Shown: positions 35,956 to 48,390 of the stretch, piece after piece
Numbering within the stretch: the first letter of the stretch is position 1
Layout: each line of letters starts with the position of its first letter
Source of the DNA: Artemisia argyi
Taxonomy: Eukaryota; Streptophyta; Magnoliopsida; Asterales; Asteraceae
Length of the DNA stretch: 64,000 nucleotides
Assembly: GCA_030686995.1 (NCBI GenBank)
Contig: CM060708.1
Coordinates: 182,779,115-182,843,114 of the forward strand
Direction: 5' to 3'
Position numbers and translations under genes: made by a program
Notes under the pieces: generated by a model
Database searches by the model: none
What the model saw: the letters and a program-made list of their open reading frames with translations, nothing else
What the model was told of the DNA's origin: nothing

Positions 35956-38521
35956 ATGGTGGGTGATAATATCTTTGAATCCCTAGCCCAAGCACAACAA
36001 CACCAAGCACAACCAAATAACCGCGACCCACCAAATAACTGTGACCCACCTGAACCACCTCGAGCCCGTACTCTAGGTGAGTACTCCAAACCAAGCCACC
36101 AAGGCTATCGAAACACCATTTAGCTTCCATAAAGAGCCAATGTGTCTCCCTTGCCATCTGACACAATCCGGTTGGTGTAAAATGGATGTGTATTCCATGG
36201 ACTTAGTTTTGAAGATTCAAATCAATATCTCAAGGATTTTTTTTAAAATCGTTGATTCTATTGACCTTGATGTTGACACTTAGGAGACGACGTGCTTGTG
36301 TCTCTTCCATTTCTATCTACGTGATCAAGCTAGCAATTGGTTTGAGCATCTACCAGCCGGATCCATCTCAACTTGGGATGATCTTACTTCTCGTTTCCTC
36401 ACATAATTTTTCCCACAGGGGAGAACTACTAAGTTAAGGAATGACATTTTGATGTTCCAACAATGTCAAGGTGAAACTTTTTACGAAGCGTGGACTCGTT
36501 TCAAGGACTTACTCCAAAAAGTCTCTAACCATGGCATTGATCTTTTGCTCCATTTCCAAATCTTCTATGATCACGTCAACCACTCCACAAGGCAAACCAT
36601 CAGCCAAGCGGCCGGTGGTAAGCTTCATGATAAGAATGCTAAAGAGTCGTGGGGTATCACAGAGGATCTTGCCCTCTATGACAACGAATGTTGGAATGAC
36701 CCTCGCGAATTGAACAAAATCGTCAAGGAAATATCCTTGCCTTCTAATGTCTCAAGCATTCCCGATCGTAGGATCATTGAACTTGAAGATCAAGTCAAGT
36801 TCCTAATGAGTTCCTACGAAACTCCTGAACCTTCACGTCAGGTAAGCAAAATTACTTCTTCATGTGAATTATTCAATGTTTCAAATATCGGCCTAGGCGG
36901 TCGATTAATCAGCGAATCGCTAGGCAGAGATTAACCGCCTCAATTTTCACTAACAGGCCTTATTAATTGGTTTGGTCAAAAATCAGTCAACATACCTATT
37001 AATCGGATAAAATCAGCCAAAACGGGCATAAATCGATCAAATCGGAAATCGACCAACTTAGTTACGGATAAAAATCGACCAAATCAAGCGTAAATTCACC
37101 AAATCGGAAAACAATTGGCTATATCAGTCAAATCCGACATATACTTTCAAAATTTTATAACTTTTACATAAAAAATCTAGTCCGATTAATCTCCACCTAA
37201 CTGATCGCTAGGCGGTACCCTGCCGCCCAACTACCGCCTAGAAATTTTTGCAACCTTGGTGTTATGTAGTGGTCCCCATGACACTTTTGATTGCATGGAA
37301 CTCCCCAAACAAGCTTTTGTGGACTATGCATCTTCGCGTACCAATAGAGTAGGAGAAAAGTGGTTCACTTTTAAACCCGAGCAAAATACTCTTTGTGATT
37401 CTTATAACTCCTCTTGGAAAAATCACCCAACTTTAGGTGGAAACAAAATTAAAATTCATCTCAAAGAAAATTTTCAAACCCACCTAATTGTTTTAAACCA
37501 AGCAGTTTGTCCTCGAATCATCCCTTTATTAATCCTTCCATTTCCAACAATTCAAACAATCTTGAAGGATTGGTGTCTAATTTTATGTCATCTCAAGAAA
37601 CTCATTTATCTAAGTTTGAAGCCAATTTTAAATTAAAATTGATAACTTGTTAAAGGCTCTCAACAATCACGTGGTAGCCCCTTCGAATAAATCAACCAAA
37701 AACACGAGTGGAGGAAGCGAAATCAAGGTTCCCTCATCATCAAAACATGTTCACTTTGTCAACGCTATCACTTTACTACCACCACAAGGGTATGACAATA
37801 AAGAAGAATGAGATACCTTAACTGGAGAAACAAGTGACACTAAGGAGGAACTTAGGAATATTGAAAGAGAATTAATAGTTGATTACTTTGACAAATTTCC
37901 CACAAAGGAAGAATTGGCTTACAATGGGTATTTGACACATGATCCTCGCCCAAGCTACTATAGGACATTTCCAATCATTGGTAGAGGGGATCCTTCAAAT
38001 ATAAGTATACCTTGTAATATAGGACATGTTCATGTGTGGAAAGCCTACATTGACCTAAATTTTTCCATAAACATTATGACTAGGATGCACTATAATTGGA
38101 TCATGAAAAAGCAATCGGTACCTAGAAGAGATCTCGGTGTTAGTAAAATAAGTAATTTTACAGGAAGAGTAAGGGGATGCGTGTATTTGTAGGTAATTTC
38201 ATTTACATCACGGATTTCTTAATAGTGGAAGATATTAATTCGGCAATAGATCCGTGTTTGTTGCAAGTTGTGTTAGGAAAACTGTTTGTAGAGGTTTCAG
38301 ATATGACCTATGACCCATCACTAAGACTAGTAAAATTTATTGATGAAAATGATGAAATTGCTTATCAACTTCCCCATAATGTCGAACAATATCAGTTAAT
38401 ACCAAATTTGGAAAAAGATTTCAAGCAATCTGTCTATTATAAGAGTGATGAGGATAAGAGAAGAGGAGTAGATTATGTAATGAAAAGATGTTTGGGTTCT
38501 ACAAAGAATGTCTTGGATTAG
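35956..38521 (+). pseudogene. Athila-like gag-pro, many frame breaks
   Basis: Starts at ATG 35956 (MVGDNIFESLAQAQQ, RARTLGEYSKPSHQGYRNTI), parallel to the intact gag at 50905-49724. Gag text continues in shifted frames (FYEAWTRFKDLLQKV, GGKLHDKNAKESW, DNECWNDPRELNK, RRIIELEDQVKFLMSSYE). A MITE interrupts the zinc-knuckle region; CSGPHDTFDC resumes at about 37262. The retropepsin-like part is at 37914-38521 (YIDLNFSINIMT in place of a D-S/T-G site; FVGNFIYITDFLIVEDINSA; QVVLGKLFVEVSDMTYDPS; DEDKRRGVDYVMKR). This last part differs from the pro domain of the minus-strand sister, so the families differ downstream of gag. Confidence 0.85.
36877..37260. mobile_element. MITE inside gag, TTA duplication
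   Basis: About 380 bp absent from the sister gag at 49724-50905. Flanks read GAATTA on the left and TTATGTAG on the right, while the sister has a single GAATTATGTAG, so TTA was duplicated. Imperfect inverted ends share CTAGGCGG (CAATGTTTC... and CACCAAGGTTGC...). Interior has many AAATCG(A/G)-type repeats. A 3-bp TTA duplication suggests a PIF/Harbinger-like MITE; the superfamily is tentative. Confidence 0.75.
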
Positions 38522-39326
38522 GACCCCGAATATAAAACCAACATTAATGATAGTGAGAACATGACGAAGGCTTGAGTCACGTAATAGGGCATAACTTTAA
38601 GTCTAGCTACAAGACTCGTAAATAAAGAAAAGCGCTTCGTGGGAGGCAACCCATGTTTATCTGTTTGCTTTTACTTTGTTGTTTATTTGTTTGTGTCATA
38701 TATATATGTTTAATGATAATTGTCTAATTCTCATGTTTTGAATGATTTGTCAAAATGTTTTATTTTGTTTTTAACCTCGTCTTAATTGCATATAAAGGTA
38801 GTTTACAAAAAGATAAGTGTAGGAAAGTTCACATTTGTTTAAATTAATGAAATTCGAACAAGAAAATTTACAGCTGATAATTAACATATATTTTATCGTA
38901 TTTGTATGTTTGTCTGAGTGAAATGCTTGCATCGAGTCACAATGAATGGTTTACAAAAAATTTCAGGTTTTAAAAGTTAGATTTTTCTAGAAATTTTCCA
39001 AGAAACAAAACGTAATAATCTGTCAGGTCTATCCTGGTGGCGTTAGGATTAACACTTGATGGCGTCAGGCACTGTAGAAAAACAGTTTTTCAGATTTTTG
39101 TTTTTCTGGTGAAACTTAATTTTTGAAAATTTGCAGAATTTTTAAATTTTTAGATTTCTGTAAATATTTATTTTGCAAATATTATATCTTATTTGCTTTC
39201 TAGGATTTAATTTTATTATATATAGTTGTAATATATTAGTAGTAAACTTAAACATAGATCAGAGACTTAAATGTACTTTGTAATAGATTATGTGTTAGAC
39301 ATAAACTAGGATTTGGTAGCTTGGAG
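38522..39326. other. 3' interior of the plus-strand gag-pro element
   Basis: Non-coding. Begins with a block conserved in the sister element (about 38580-38670: AGTCTAGCTACAAGACT, then AAGCGCTTCGTGGGAGGC). A PPT-like AAGTGTAGGAAAG is at about 38815, and two GGCGTCAGG/GGCGTTAGG motifs lie near 39050. Cut by Tat-2 at 39327. Confidence 0.7.
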
Positions 39327-39950
39327 TGTGATTGTACAATAAATTGCACGACCAGGCCTACGATGGTGATCGAAGGATCTAATGGGGTGTTGTGGTTGGG
39401 CCAAGCTTGAATATAACCTGAAATATGAAATACTAAAACACTACGTTAAGTGATTGCACAGGGGTTGGACCATGCGAACCACCTCCGGCATGTGAATAAG
39501 TACTTGATATGAAAAATTTAGTGAAAATGTAGTAAAGTGGAGTAGTAAAGATTGCATACCAGATTTATGACTCGTCCAAGACTATTTATAGGTGATGAAA
39601 TAACCTTGGAGAGTGTTCACACGTTTCTTGGAGATCATGGGGGCGTCTCATGATTTATGGTAACCGCTAGGGTTTAGTGCCCCACTCCTCCTAGTTTAGC
39701 GGGGGAGCTAAAGAGGAAGAGGAGACGTGGGTGAGACTTGGTCTTGCTAGAGCCACGTCCTAATGTCATCATAGGATGTACCCCGAAGGGCTTAGTCATT
39801 CGATTGGAGAATTCCCAATTGGTAACTAGATCAAAGGTGATTAGTTTTACGCCATTGAAAGTTTTAGGAGGCTAGCCAGAGCCTTCGATATGTAGGTTGC
39901 GACCAGGCTCGAAGGAGGGTCCTTCGACCTGATCGGAGGGTACATTATCA
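39327..39950 (-). repeat. 3' LTR of Tat-2
   Basis: On the minus strand begins TGATAATGTACCC after a PPT. TATA box CACCTATAAATAGTC at about 39580-39594. The far end near 39327-39329 is inferred from TG on the plus strand. Confidence 0.75.
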
Positions 39951-39961
39951 AGCCCCCAGTC
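39951..39961 (-). promoter_or_regulatory. Tat-2 polypurine tract
   Basis: Minus strand GACTGGGGGCT immediately before TGATAATG; typical of Tat elements. Confidence 0.85.
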
Positions 39962-40435
39962 GAAAGTTAGATATTCGTACGAGGATGTATGGCTCTCGAC
40001 TCTTTCACAAGCTTACACTAATCACTTTACCTCGCAGGGTCATACGAAATAAAATGAAAGAAATTTATGTCTACTAAACACACATTAAATGCAGTTAAAT
40101 ACCGTCTTACTACTCGCATTAGATCCCCACTTGCTTAAGCATCGGTAATCCCCATATGTCCATTCAAAATTTAAAATCCATTTGAAGTCCGGGTAGATAA
40201 GTACTCAAAGGACACGTGTGCGGCTATGATCAAAATAAGGAGCGGTATAAATTCCAATTGCCCCTAACCCTAAATCACTTTTACACCTGCTGATTGACTC
40301 CAAACGGTCAACCTAAATTGACCAAAGGATGGCCAACTAGGTCAAACAGCCTAAGACTCAATCTCCGTGGAAGTACAATGTATTCCACGGGTCGTTATGT
40401 CTCGACGAGGTGTGAATTGTTATCAAACGGACCTG
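39962..40435 (+). promoter_or_regulatory. Putative promoter and leader of the antisense gene
   Basis: On the plus strand a G-box CACGTG (40213-40218) is followed by a TATA box GTATAAATT (40245-40253). With the two insertions removed, the leader continues through 44347-44480 and reaches ATG 52508, about 360 nt from the TATA box. A GT/AG pair near 44437-44476 could be a leader intron. Promoter activity is inferred from motif spacing only. Confidence 0.45.
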
Positions 40436-43400
40436 TGATCGGGTGAATTTGGACAGAAAAGGGTTTGAGATTGATTACGCTACTGATTTGTACAAGGAAA
40501 TAGCTTAAGTAAGCTATAATAACAAGATTGTAAAAGTAGAACAACCAAAAACGTTTAAAACCTAAAAACGTGTACGTTCAATTTAAATTTACGCGAACGT
40601 ACAAAATAAAAAGTGAAAACTGAAATTTGAAAACCCACAGGGGGTGAAAATGACTTTTTTTACAACCCTAAGGATAAAAGAAAAGTTTTAGAAAATTAAA
40701 ATTAATTTTTACACTAATTACTTATTTAGTATTAATTAAACACTATTTAAAACTAATTATTAATATTTAAAATACTTAAATACAATATAATCTTAATTTA
40801 ATACTAGAAAAATGAAAATTAAATTTCTAAAATTATAAAATAACTAAAAACAAATTTTAAAATTAAAAATAAGGCTTTTTGTCTTTTTGTGGATTTTTAT
40901 ATTAATTAATTACTATTTATATTAATTAAACTAATTAAACTATTTTTAATTATTAATAATACTAAAAAGACTTAGAAAATTATGAAAATTTTTATAAATC
41001 TAATTAAACATCACAGGAATCCTAAAAAATTATAAAAAGTTTGTTTTACATATTTTTACACTATTTTACTAATTAATATTAATTAAACTATCTAAATTAT
41101 AAAAACTATAAGATGAACAGTAGAAATTACAAGAAAATTCCTAAAATTATTTTATGACTTATAAAAGCTAGGAAAAATATAAAAACAAAGGTTTACTTTA
41201 TAAAAACTAATTATGCTATTTAAAACTAAATTATTAATTAATTATTAATTAAACTAATATTAAATCTAATAAATACTAAATGACAAAATAAAAATCTGAG
41301 AAAATTACTAAAATTACTTTAATATAAAAGAAATTTAAGAAAAATATAAAAATACAAAGTGCTTAATAAAAATCTAAAAAGAAAAATTAAAAAGATAAAT
41401 CAAATTAAATAGAAGCTATCACTTATAATTAAAATTGGTTTTTCTGGATTTTTCTTTTTGAAAACTATTTGATACCTAAAAACATGAAACTTTTATAAAA
41501 ACAACTATTTTGGAATTCAATAATAAGCACTTTGGAAAGCTTAAGCCATGACAGTTGACTTTGGTCAACTGTCAAGGCTAAAAGCTTGGAAATAAGCTCT
41601 AAGCTGAGACCAGGGGTGGATTATGGTGAGAATAAGCTAAAAGGACTTGTGCGAGGGTAAAACAACAAAAGTTGGTCCCTGAATAAGTTGATAAGCACAA
41701 ATAAGCAATCCAAATGACTTAAACAACAAGCAGCCCTGCAGTTAACTTCACAGGCACTTTCAGCTTATGAAATAAGCTGAAAAGCTCAATGTGGGAACTG
41801 AGGTAGCAAGCTGGGGTGGTAGACTTTCCAAAAAGCCCAAACTCACCCTGTGGGTCCCACTTATAAGTCCTGGGGAGGGTTTGGAAATTGGGTATGTGAA
41901 CCTGAGTGGTGGTGCAGGGGAGGTGAATACCCCTGCAGGTCACTTTGGGGGACTGTGGAATGCTCAGAAAAAATTGTAGAAATAAAGTGAAGGTGGGGAT
42001 GCACAGATTAGCTGGGGGCTTGAACATGTGAAAGTTTCATGGCCTAATACCAAGTACAAAAATTAAAAGAATTCATGCCATTTTGGGAAAAAACTAAGTA
42101 CATGCAATTTTGACTTTTAAGCAAGAACACAATTGTTGACTAAAATGAGATTCTAAAGGCTGCTAATCACTGGAAATGAAGTAATAAGCTTTGATAACAT
42201 GAAATTAAGCTACTTCAACCACTTGTGCATAGATATGTATGATTATGGATCTAATTAATCCCACAGTTAACTCACAAAATGTGATTAAGTGAAATTTTGA
42301 CTTTTCACAAAGGAAGACTGGATTTTAATGTTTAACAGATATATTGGAGCCTATTGTGAGGTACATCAAACAAGAACAACTCCACAAACACCCTTCTACA
42401 TAGTTAACATAGCAAAACCAAACACTCCTCTAAAAATGATGAATTTCGATTTTCAAAACATCACACTGTTCCAAGCCATGATACTGAATCCAAAGTTTGT
42501 ATTATGATGTTGTAAGTAAGTTTAAGCACAAAAACACAGTTAAACACAACCAATACTTATGAATCACATGGAAGCAAATTTGGCAGTGAAGAACAATATT
42601 GTGTAACTAAGGAAACCAATGAACAACAAGATTTGATCCAGCATATAACAACTTAAAAACTGAAAATAAACATAGAAACACTGAAATCAAGCATTTTAAC
42701 CAAAGCTACAAGAAATAACAAGAAAGCATGAAATGTGCTTACAAATGACTTTCAAACTGGGATCATGGAACCTAGGGCTATAAACCAACCTAACACCTCC
42801 CTTGAGGTACTACAACCATGGTAATCCACAATAGACCATGCTTCACTGCTTCTCCTTCTTTCTACACAGATTTTTATATTTATGCCTATTTAAAGTGATT
42901 TTTGAGATTTTTGCTGAACTTGAATTAAAACTGATTAAAGGTTTAGAAAACTTGTAAAAACTCATAAACAAGCTTAAATGACTAAATTAAACAAGGGTAA
43001 CAGATTTTAACAACAATTAAGCAAATGTGTCAATTTTACTTAAAAACTGCCAAAGATGAATTCATGAATGAAACTGAAATGAAGGTTTAAACAAAGCTTA
43101 TATTACTCAAAATAAACTGGATACAACTGATTTGAACTTGAAAATACAACTTGAATTTAAATTACACTACATTCGTACAAACTAAACTACCACTACACTA
43201 CTACTCCTCTGCTTCTTCTCTTTTTCTTGATTTATATGGACTGAGGCTTCATTCTCTCTCATTCCCACTTTAATTTGGACCATAGGATGCATTAGGTTTG
43301 ATCCTGGCCTTTAACTAATTTTTGGCGGGAAATGGAATTGCAATTGGCAGAGTTAACTTGGAGGGGATTTAAGATCATTAAATGGATTTTGGATGTTAAT

Positions 43401-44342
43401 GGAGGCCAAGGGAACATGGGATGGGGTTAGTAGCAGAGGGTATGGAGAACGTAGAGTGTTGGAGGGGATTTGCAGGTTTATTTGTGAGTGGGAGGGAGAT
43501 GAGGTGGAGGTCAAATGAGGTGTTGACCTAGGGATATATTAAAAACGGGGGGGGGGGGGGGGGGAGTATTATTTTTGTTTTGGGTGTTGGGCTGGTGGTT
43601 GGTGATTGGGCCAAGGGGTAGGATTGGGCTTGGGGTTTATGGACTGGATTGGTTTTTGTGTTGGTTTGGATAAAATAACAAAGGGTCCATTTGGTTAAGT
43701 ATTTAATCACGAGGACCAAAATGGTAATAATCTGAAAATGCAAGGGGCTGTTTTGCCATATTCCCATAGTACAAGTAAGGATGAAACATGCCAAGTCTTC
43801 ATAGTCCAAGGATATAATTTGCAATTTTCCATTTTTGGTCCTTCAGGGACTAAAACTGCTAATAGGTGAAACTTCAGGGACTAAATTGCAAACTTCTTCA
43901 AAATTTCATTTTAAGGACTAAATTTGACACTTGTGATTTTCCAAGGACCAATAATGATTTTTCTTCCAAATATTTTCCACCAGGGACCAAATCTGCCAAT
44001 TTTTAAACTCCAGGGACTAAACTTGTAAATTTCCAAAACTTTTGAGATTTTTCACCCAAGGAATAAATATGACAACTTATGATTTTAGAAGGACCTTTGG
44101 TGATAATTTTCCATATTTTGAATGACCAGGGACTAGTTTTGACATTTTATAAAAGTTGGGGGACTGAAACTGCCAATTTTGCAAACTTTGTACATTTTTC
44201 ATCTGTTTTTACTCTTTTTGCATCTAAAACATATAAAACACAATTTTGAAATATTTTCAGTATTTTGATGCATTTCTGAGTGTTTTTGTATGTTTTGCAG
44301 TTCAGATTTGACCAAAAATGATGAGTGTTTAAGCACTCATCA
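40436..44342 (-). mobile_element. 3.9-kb solo LTR
   Basis: Plus-strand ends TGATCGGGTG at 40436 and CACTCATCA at 44342, flanked by CCTG on both sides (40432-40435, 44343-44346). A TATA-like TTAATATATCC on the minus strand (about 43526) gives the orientation. The right terminus is a near-palindrome (44319-44342, TGATGAGTG...CACTCATCA). The interior is AT-rich (40650-41450), with a G-run at 43546-43564. No coding ORF; 41719-42027 and 43528-43824 show no domain. Length fits Ty3 Tat/Athila or Tekay LTRs; the family is not assigned. Confidence 0.7.
43840..44175. repeat. AGGGACTAAA repeats upstream of the TATA box
   Basis: About ten degenerate copies of CAGGGACTAAA or CAAGGACCAAA at 25-40-bp intervals, often followed by TTGAC or TGCC. 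They lie in U3 of the solo LTR. Confidence 0.8.
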
Positions 44343-44346
44343 CCTG

Positions 44347-44480
44347 CGCCCAAAATTTACATCCAAACACTGTGTGCAATTCCGATCACAATCCACACAC
44401 AGCAGTACGTGCTATTAATCCTTGCAAGCAAAAAAGGTAAATCTCCTCTTCGTCAAACTCTAATTTTTCGTAACAGTATT
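44347..44480 (+). other. Tat-2 interior between two insertions
   Basis: About 135 bp that belongs to the leader of the antisense gene. It contains CACACACAGCAG, then a GT...AG stretch near 44437-44476. Confidence 0.5.
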
Positions 44481-45867
44481 TGATGCGTGGGAATCGCACC
44501 TTGCTTTACCTCTCGAGGGATCTCGCGAGGCTTACAACCCCCACCAGGCAGTGTACCTGATCGTTGTAGTATAGTATAGTGACAAGTACCGGGGGATTGA
44601 TCGTTCAGCTTAGGAATAGTGTCGCTAGGATTAGAAAACCTAATTAATAGTTCTAGAGGTGAGAGATGATTATTTTTGTGTTTTTATATTTTTATTAAAG
44701 CAAGTAAAATCTCGGGTTTTGAAGGAGTGGGCGGAATTAGTTGCTAATCAACTAACCCAAAGCTAAGATGCAATCAAAATAAAATAATAAAAATGAAATT
44801 AAACTAATTAAACTAAGGTTGTGAGCAGTAATTGGAGAAATTGTGTTTACTTAGACTTCATTACTCCCTAGATATCTTTTACATGTTAATTACTTGTTAC
44901 ACTTGTATGAATGACGGGTTGTATTCCTTAATACCATTCGTGGAGTGGCATACATAACTCCCCAACTCTATGAGCTCTTATCTCCTCCTACACCATGACC
45001 CAGCACAACTATAGGGATTGTAAACAGTGGCTCATGCATTAAATACAACCAATAAAGACCTAGTACGCCTCGGTTCATGTTTCTTAAGACGTTCAAGCAT
45101 GTTACCATTTGGAGATCTGCCAGTTTTCTTAAGCCTAACATATAAATCATTCATTCAAAACAAGAATAGACAAGTAATCAACACATAATCAACATCTAGG
45201 TTTCATTAGATCTAAGCAAACACAAGAGATATCTAGCCTAGCATAGTAGAATTGAGACAAGAACAAAAGATAAACAACCAACACATAGACATATTGATTG
45301 AATTGAAAGTACACTTATCTCAATTACAATGCAAGGTTTCAAGGGTTTGGAACCCTTGAAAAACCTGTGAAAGAGGCACCAAAATCGTCTTTAGGGTTTC
45401 ACCAAAACTTCTCTCCTTTTTTAATGAAAAAACTAGAAAACTATATATAGGAAAATCGTTCTGACGGCGTCAAGAGTTAAATCTGACGCCGTCACCTCGC
45501 CGCCATATACTTCCTCGGACGCCCTAGATCCACTTGTGACGGCCTATGTGACGCCGTCACCACCTTCGGTATTTTATTCTTGGCCACTTTGACGCCGTCA
45601 CCAGCTACGGTAAATTATTCTTCATGTCTGACGCCGTCAAGCTTTTGGTCTTGACGCCGTCACCTTGTATCTTCAGCTTGGATTTTTGGTACTTTGTCGT
45701 TTTCTTCACTTTATGCTCCAAAAACGTCCAAAATAGCCTCTTTTCCAGAATTCACTCTCCAAACACCTAAAATCACAAAAGGAACGATTTAGGGCAATAT
45801 TTGATCAAATAAAGTCGGATTCGGGCTTAAATGACCCCCTAAAAACGGATCATTTTTCGCCTCATCA
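44481..45867 (-). repeat. 3' LTR of the young gag-pro element
   Basis: 1387 bp, TG...CA. On the minus strand: U3 from 45867, TGACGCCGTCA array (45460-45670), TATA box CCTATATATAG (45441-45450), then R/U5. Confidence 0.95.
45460..45670. repeat. U3 array of TGACGCCGTCA motifs
   Basis: About six copies of TGACGCCGTCA(C) with 15-30-bp spacers directly upstream of the TATA box. Each is an inverted pair of TGACG bZIP half-sites. The 5' LTR copy (52057-52282) has one more unit of 21 bp. Confidence 0.92.
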
Positions 45868-45908
45868 TATACCCTTACACTTGAGATTTGCTTGTCCTCA
45901 AGCAAATG
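45868..45908 (-). promoter_or_regulatory. PPT and conserved hairpin
   Basis: Minus strand: TTGCTTGAGGACAAGCAA, an inverted repeat known before the PPT in Athila-related elements, then AAGTGTAAGGGTATA and the LTR start TGATGAGG. Confidence 0.88.
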
Positions 45909-46475
45909 AGCTTTTATTCTACTCAAAAGACAAGTTAGGGGTCATTTAACACTAATATAAAAGTAATTACAACAAATAATCGTTCCACTAAAGACCAATA
46001 GACAAGCACGGAGGTCATACACAAGCACCTCACAAATAGTGTTTAGATACTCACATCTCTCGGGTGTAATAAAGTAATATAACATTATGGAAATGGAAGA
46101 TATCTCTCACTACCTGTCATAACAAAATAGATTACCATAAGCTTGGGAAAGGATCAAACCTCCACCACATGGCTTAAGCACCTAGGATAAACTATCAAAG
46201 AGGTCTTTTAAAGGGTTGTAACGTTAGGTATAGGGATATGAATTACACGGTTTTGTTGGATAAAGGGAGTTTTACTGGTGGCGAGTTAACAATCTTAGTT
46301 AATTACATGTACAAGATGGCGTTGCTAAGCCAAGACTAGACTCGACTTAAGCTAATAAATGAAAAATAACAAAAACATAAAATGAACATAGAATAAAAAC
46401 GGGATGGTAGTCCGTATGTTTTTTTTTCTCTTTTTTTTTCTATTTTTTTTTCTTTTTCTTGATTTTTTTTCGATT

Positions 46476-46523
<48 letters not shown>

Positions 46524-48373
46524 ATACACTCTTACCCTACCATCCAAAATAATACATCATAGGGGATGAGAATTCCCCTTACACTTGAATCTTTACATAC
46601 TTTACATTAAATTATTCTAATGACTCGAATTAAGAAAATTAAAACACTTTGAGCACTTTTAAGATTAACGCACGTATGGGGGTAATAAGTGATGTTCTTC
46701 CCCATTACTTCATAAAATAAGTACTTACCCATGAGTCCCAATCGTCCCAAAACAATATGTACAATGATATGACTCGACTTAGCAACCATGTAATCAATTA
46801 GAAAGTTAACTTAGGGTTTAACAAATAACAATAATGCACTAAAAATGAGCGCATACACGGAAGGCTAAGGCGATTTGGGTGTACATTTAAGTGGGGTGTA
46901 ACAAATTCTTCCTTTAAGTAAAATGCTTAAAGTTAGAAACGAAAAGATAGGCTCGGAGGGGTGTACTAGGGGTATCGTGTACTAAAAATGAGTACAACGC
47001 TAAGGGTGTGGGAAAAATTAGTTGACTTAACTAGCCAAGTAATATGACTTAAATGGTCAAGTAATCATGATACGGGTTTAACACAAGGGTGATCCTAATG
47101 CCTCTTATCATGTAGTAAATCCTACCACACGAATGTAGTCTCACTAGCGGTCTCGGGATGCATCACTAACGCAAGTTCTAGAATCTAAATGCTACCGGTA
47201 CACTCATAAGCACTAATAGTAAATGCTTTTCCTATCAAATCTAAAGGCGAACCTCACATTTTTGGTTGGAAAATTTTTCTGAATATACGGTTATGTGCTA
47301 GTCATACAATCTCCTATCCATGAGACGCTTGCTATGGCTAAAGTTTCACTCCTAAATGTTGTAAAAAATTTTAAATTTGGCGCTAAAATTACACTAACAA
47401 GTATTTCTCGTAGTTTTATTACTCATCTACTATCAAACAAAACAAACTCAAGCGAAAGTGCATATGTAAGGTATCATCTTTTTACCCTTCCCTTACACTT
47501 AAGATGAACATTGTCCCCAATGTTCAAGTAAAGAATGTAAAAGTTAAAAAGTAAAGAGAATGAAATCAAATACTCCCCTGATTCGCTCGGTATGGATTTT
47601 AGTTGGCCAGGTTAAATCTTCTTCCAAGAAAACGAACAATCAAAGCTTCCCTTCCAGAATATAAATTATCTTCTTGTCACAAATAACCTGTAAATCCTGA
47701 CAAAAGTAGACAAGGCAACCTCGCGTAAAATCGGCGGCATCCTATATAAGTTACTAAATCCTAGAAAACAAAGTAAGATATAATGCTTGTGGAATGAAGT
47801 TTGCAGATTTCCTGGAGATTATAAAACTTAATAATTCACAAAAACTATAAGACTCCGTTAGAAAAACAAAATCGGTAAAATTTCCAGATTTTTGACTCCT
47901 GACGCCGTCAAGAGCAATGCCCTGACGCCGTCAGAATGAACCTGCAGAAATCCTTATGTTAAGTTTCCGGAAAATTTCTGGAAAAACTTTGTCCTACTTC
48001 CTGGAAAATCCTGCAAAACTTCATTATGACTCAATACAAGCATTTGACTCTAACAAATACGAATATACATGTTCATTAAATATTGTGGAGAATCATGATC
48101 GGTTTGTTTCTTAAAAACATATTTAGGGTTTCCCCTTACACTTATCTTTTGCAAAAATACCTTTAGGTTGAAGTTAAGACTAGGCTAAACAACATAATAA
48201 AGTATTTCCATTTTTTAGTAGAGAAACATGATCAACCAACAACAAAAATAAAACATGCATACGGAAGCAAATAACAATCAAACAAATAAAAATCACACAA
48301 AACATGGGTTGCCTCCCAAGAAGCGCTTTTCTTTATTTACGAGTCTTGTAGCTAGACTCAAAGTCGTGGGTTA
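45909..48373. other. 3' interior of the young element, non-coding
   Basis: 2.4 kb without coding text. It holds three further PPT-like CCCTTACACTT boxes (46575, 47490, 48132 on the plus strand), the second of these next to a GAACATTG/CAATGTTC hairpin (47506-47526). There is a T-rich tract of about 100 bp (46420-46521), two CTGACGCCGTCA motifs (47896-47930) and a conserved block at 48300-48390. ORFs at 46607-46789 and 47295-47507 look like chance. Confidence 0.8.
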
Positions 48374-48390
48374 CTACGTGATTCGGGTGA
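48300..48390 (-). other. Conserved noncoding block after pro
   Basis: On the minus strand AGTCTAGCTACAAGACT, AAATAAAGAAAAGCGCTTC and TTGGGAGGCAACCCATG follow the pro stop codon. The same order occurs at 38580-38670 in the diverged plus-strand element, with higher identity than the adjacent coding sequence. Possibly an RNA structure (both inverted parts can pair). Confidence 0.75.

Noticed and set aside
40650..41450. AT-rich region as a possible matrix attachment or replication origin
   Set aside because: Only base composition supports this; the stretch lies inside a solo LTR and has no defining motif.
44968..45150. 60-residue ORF duplicated at 51565-51747
   Set aside because: Lies in LTRs that are identical copies; duplication does not imply coding.
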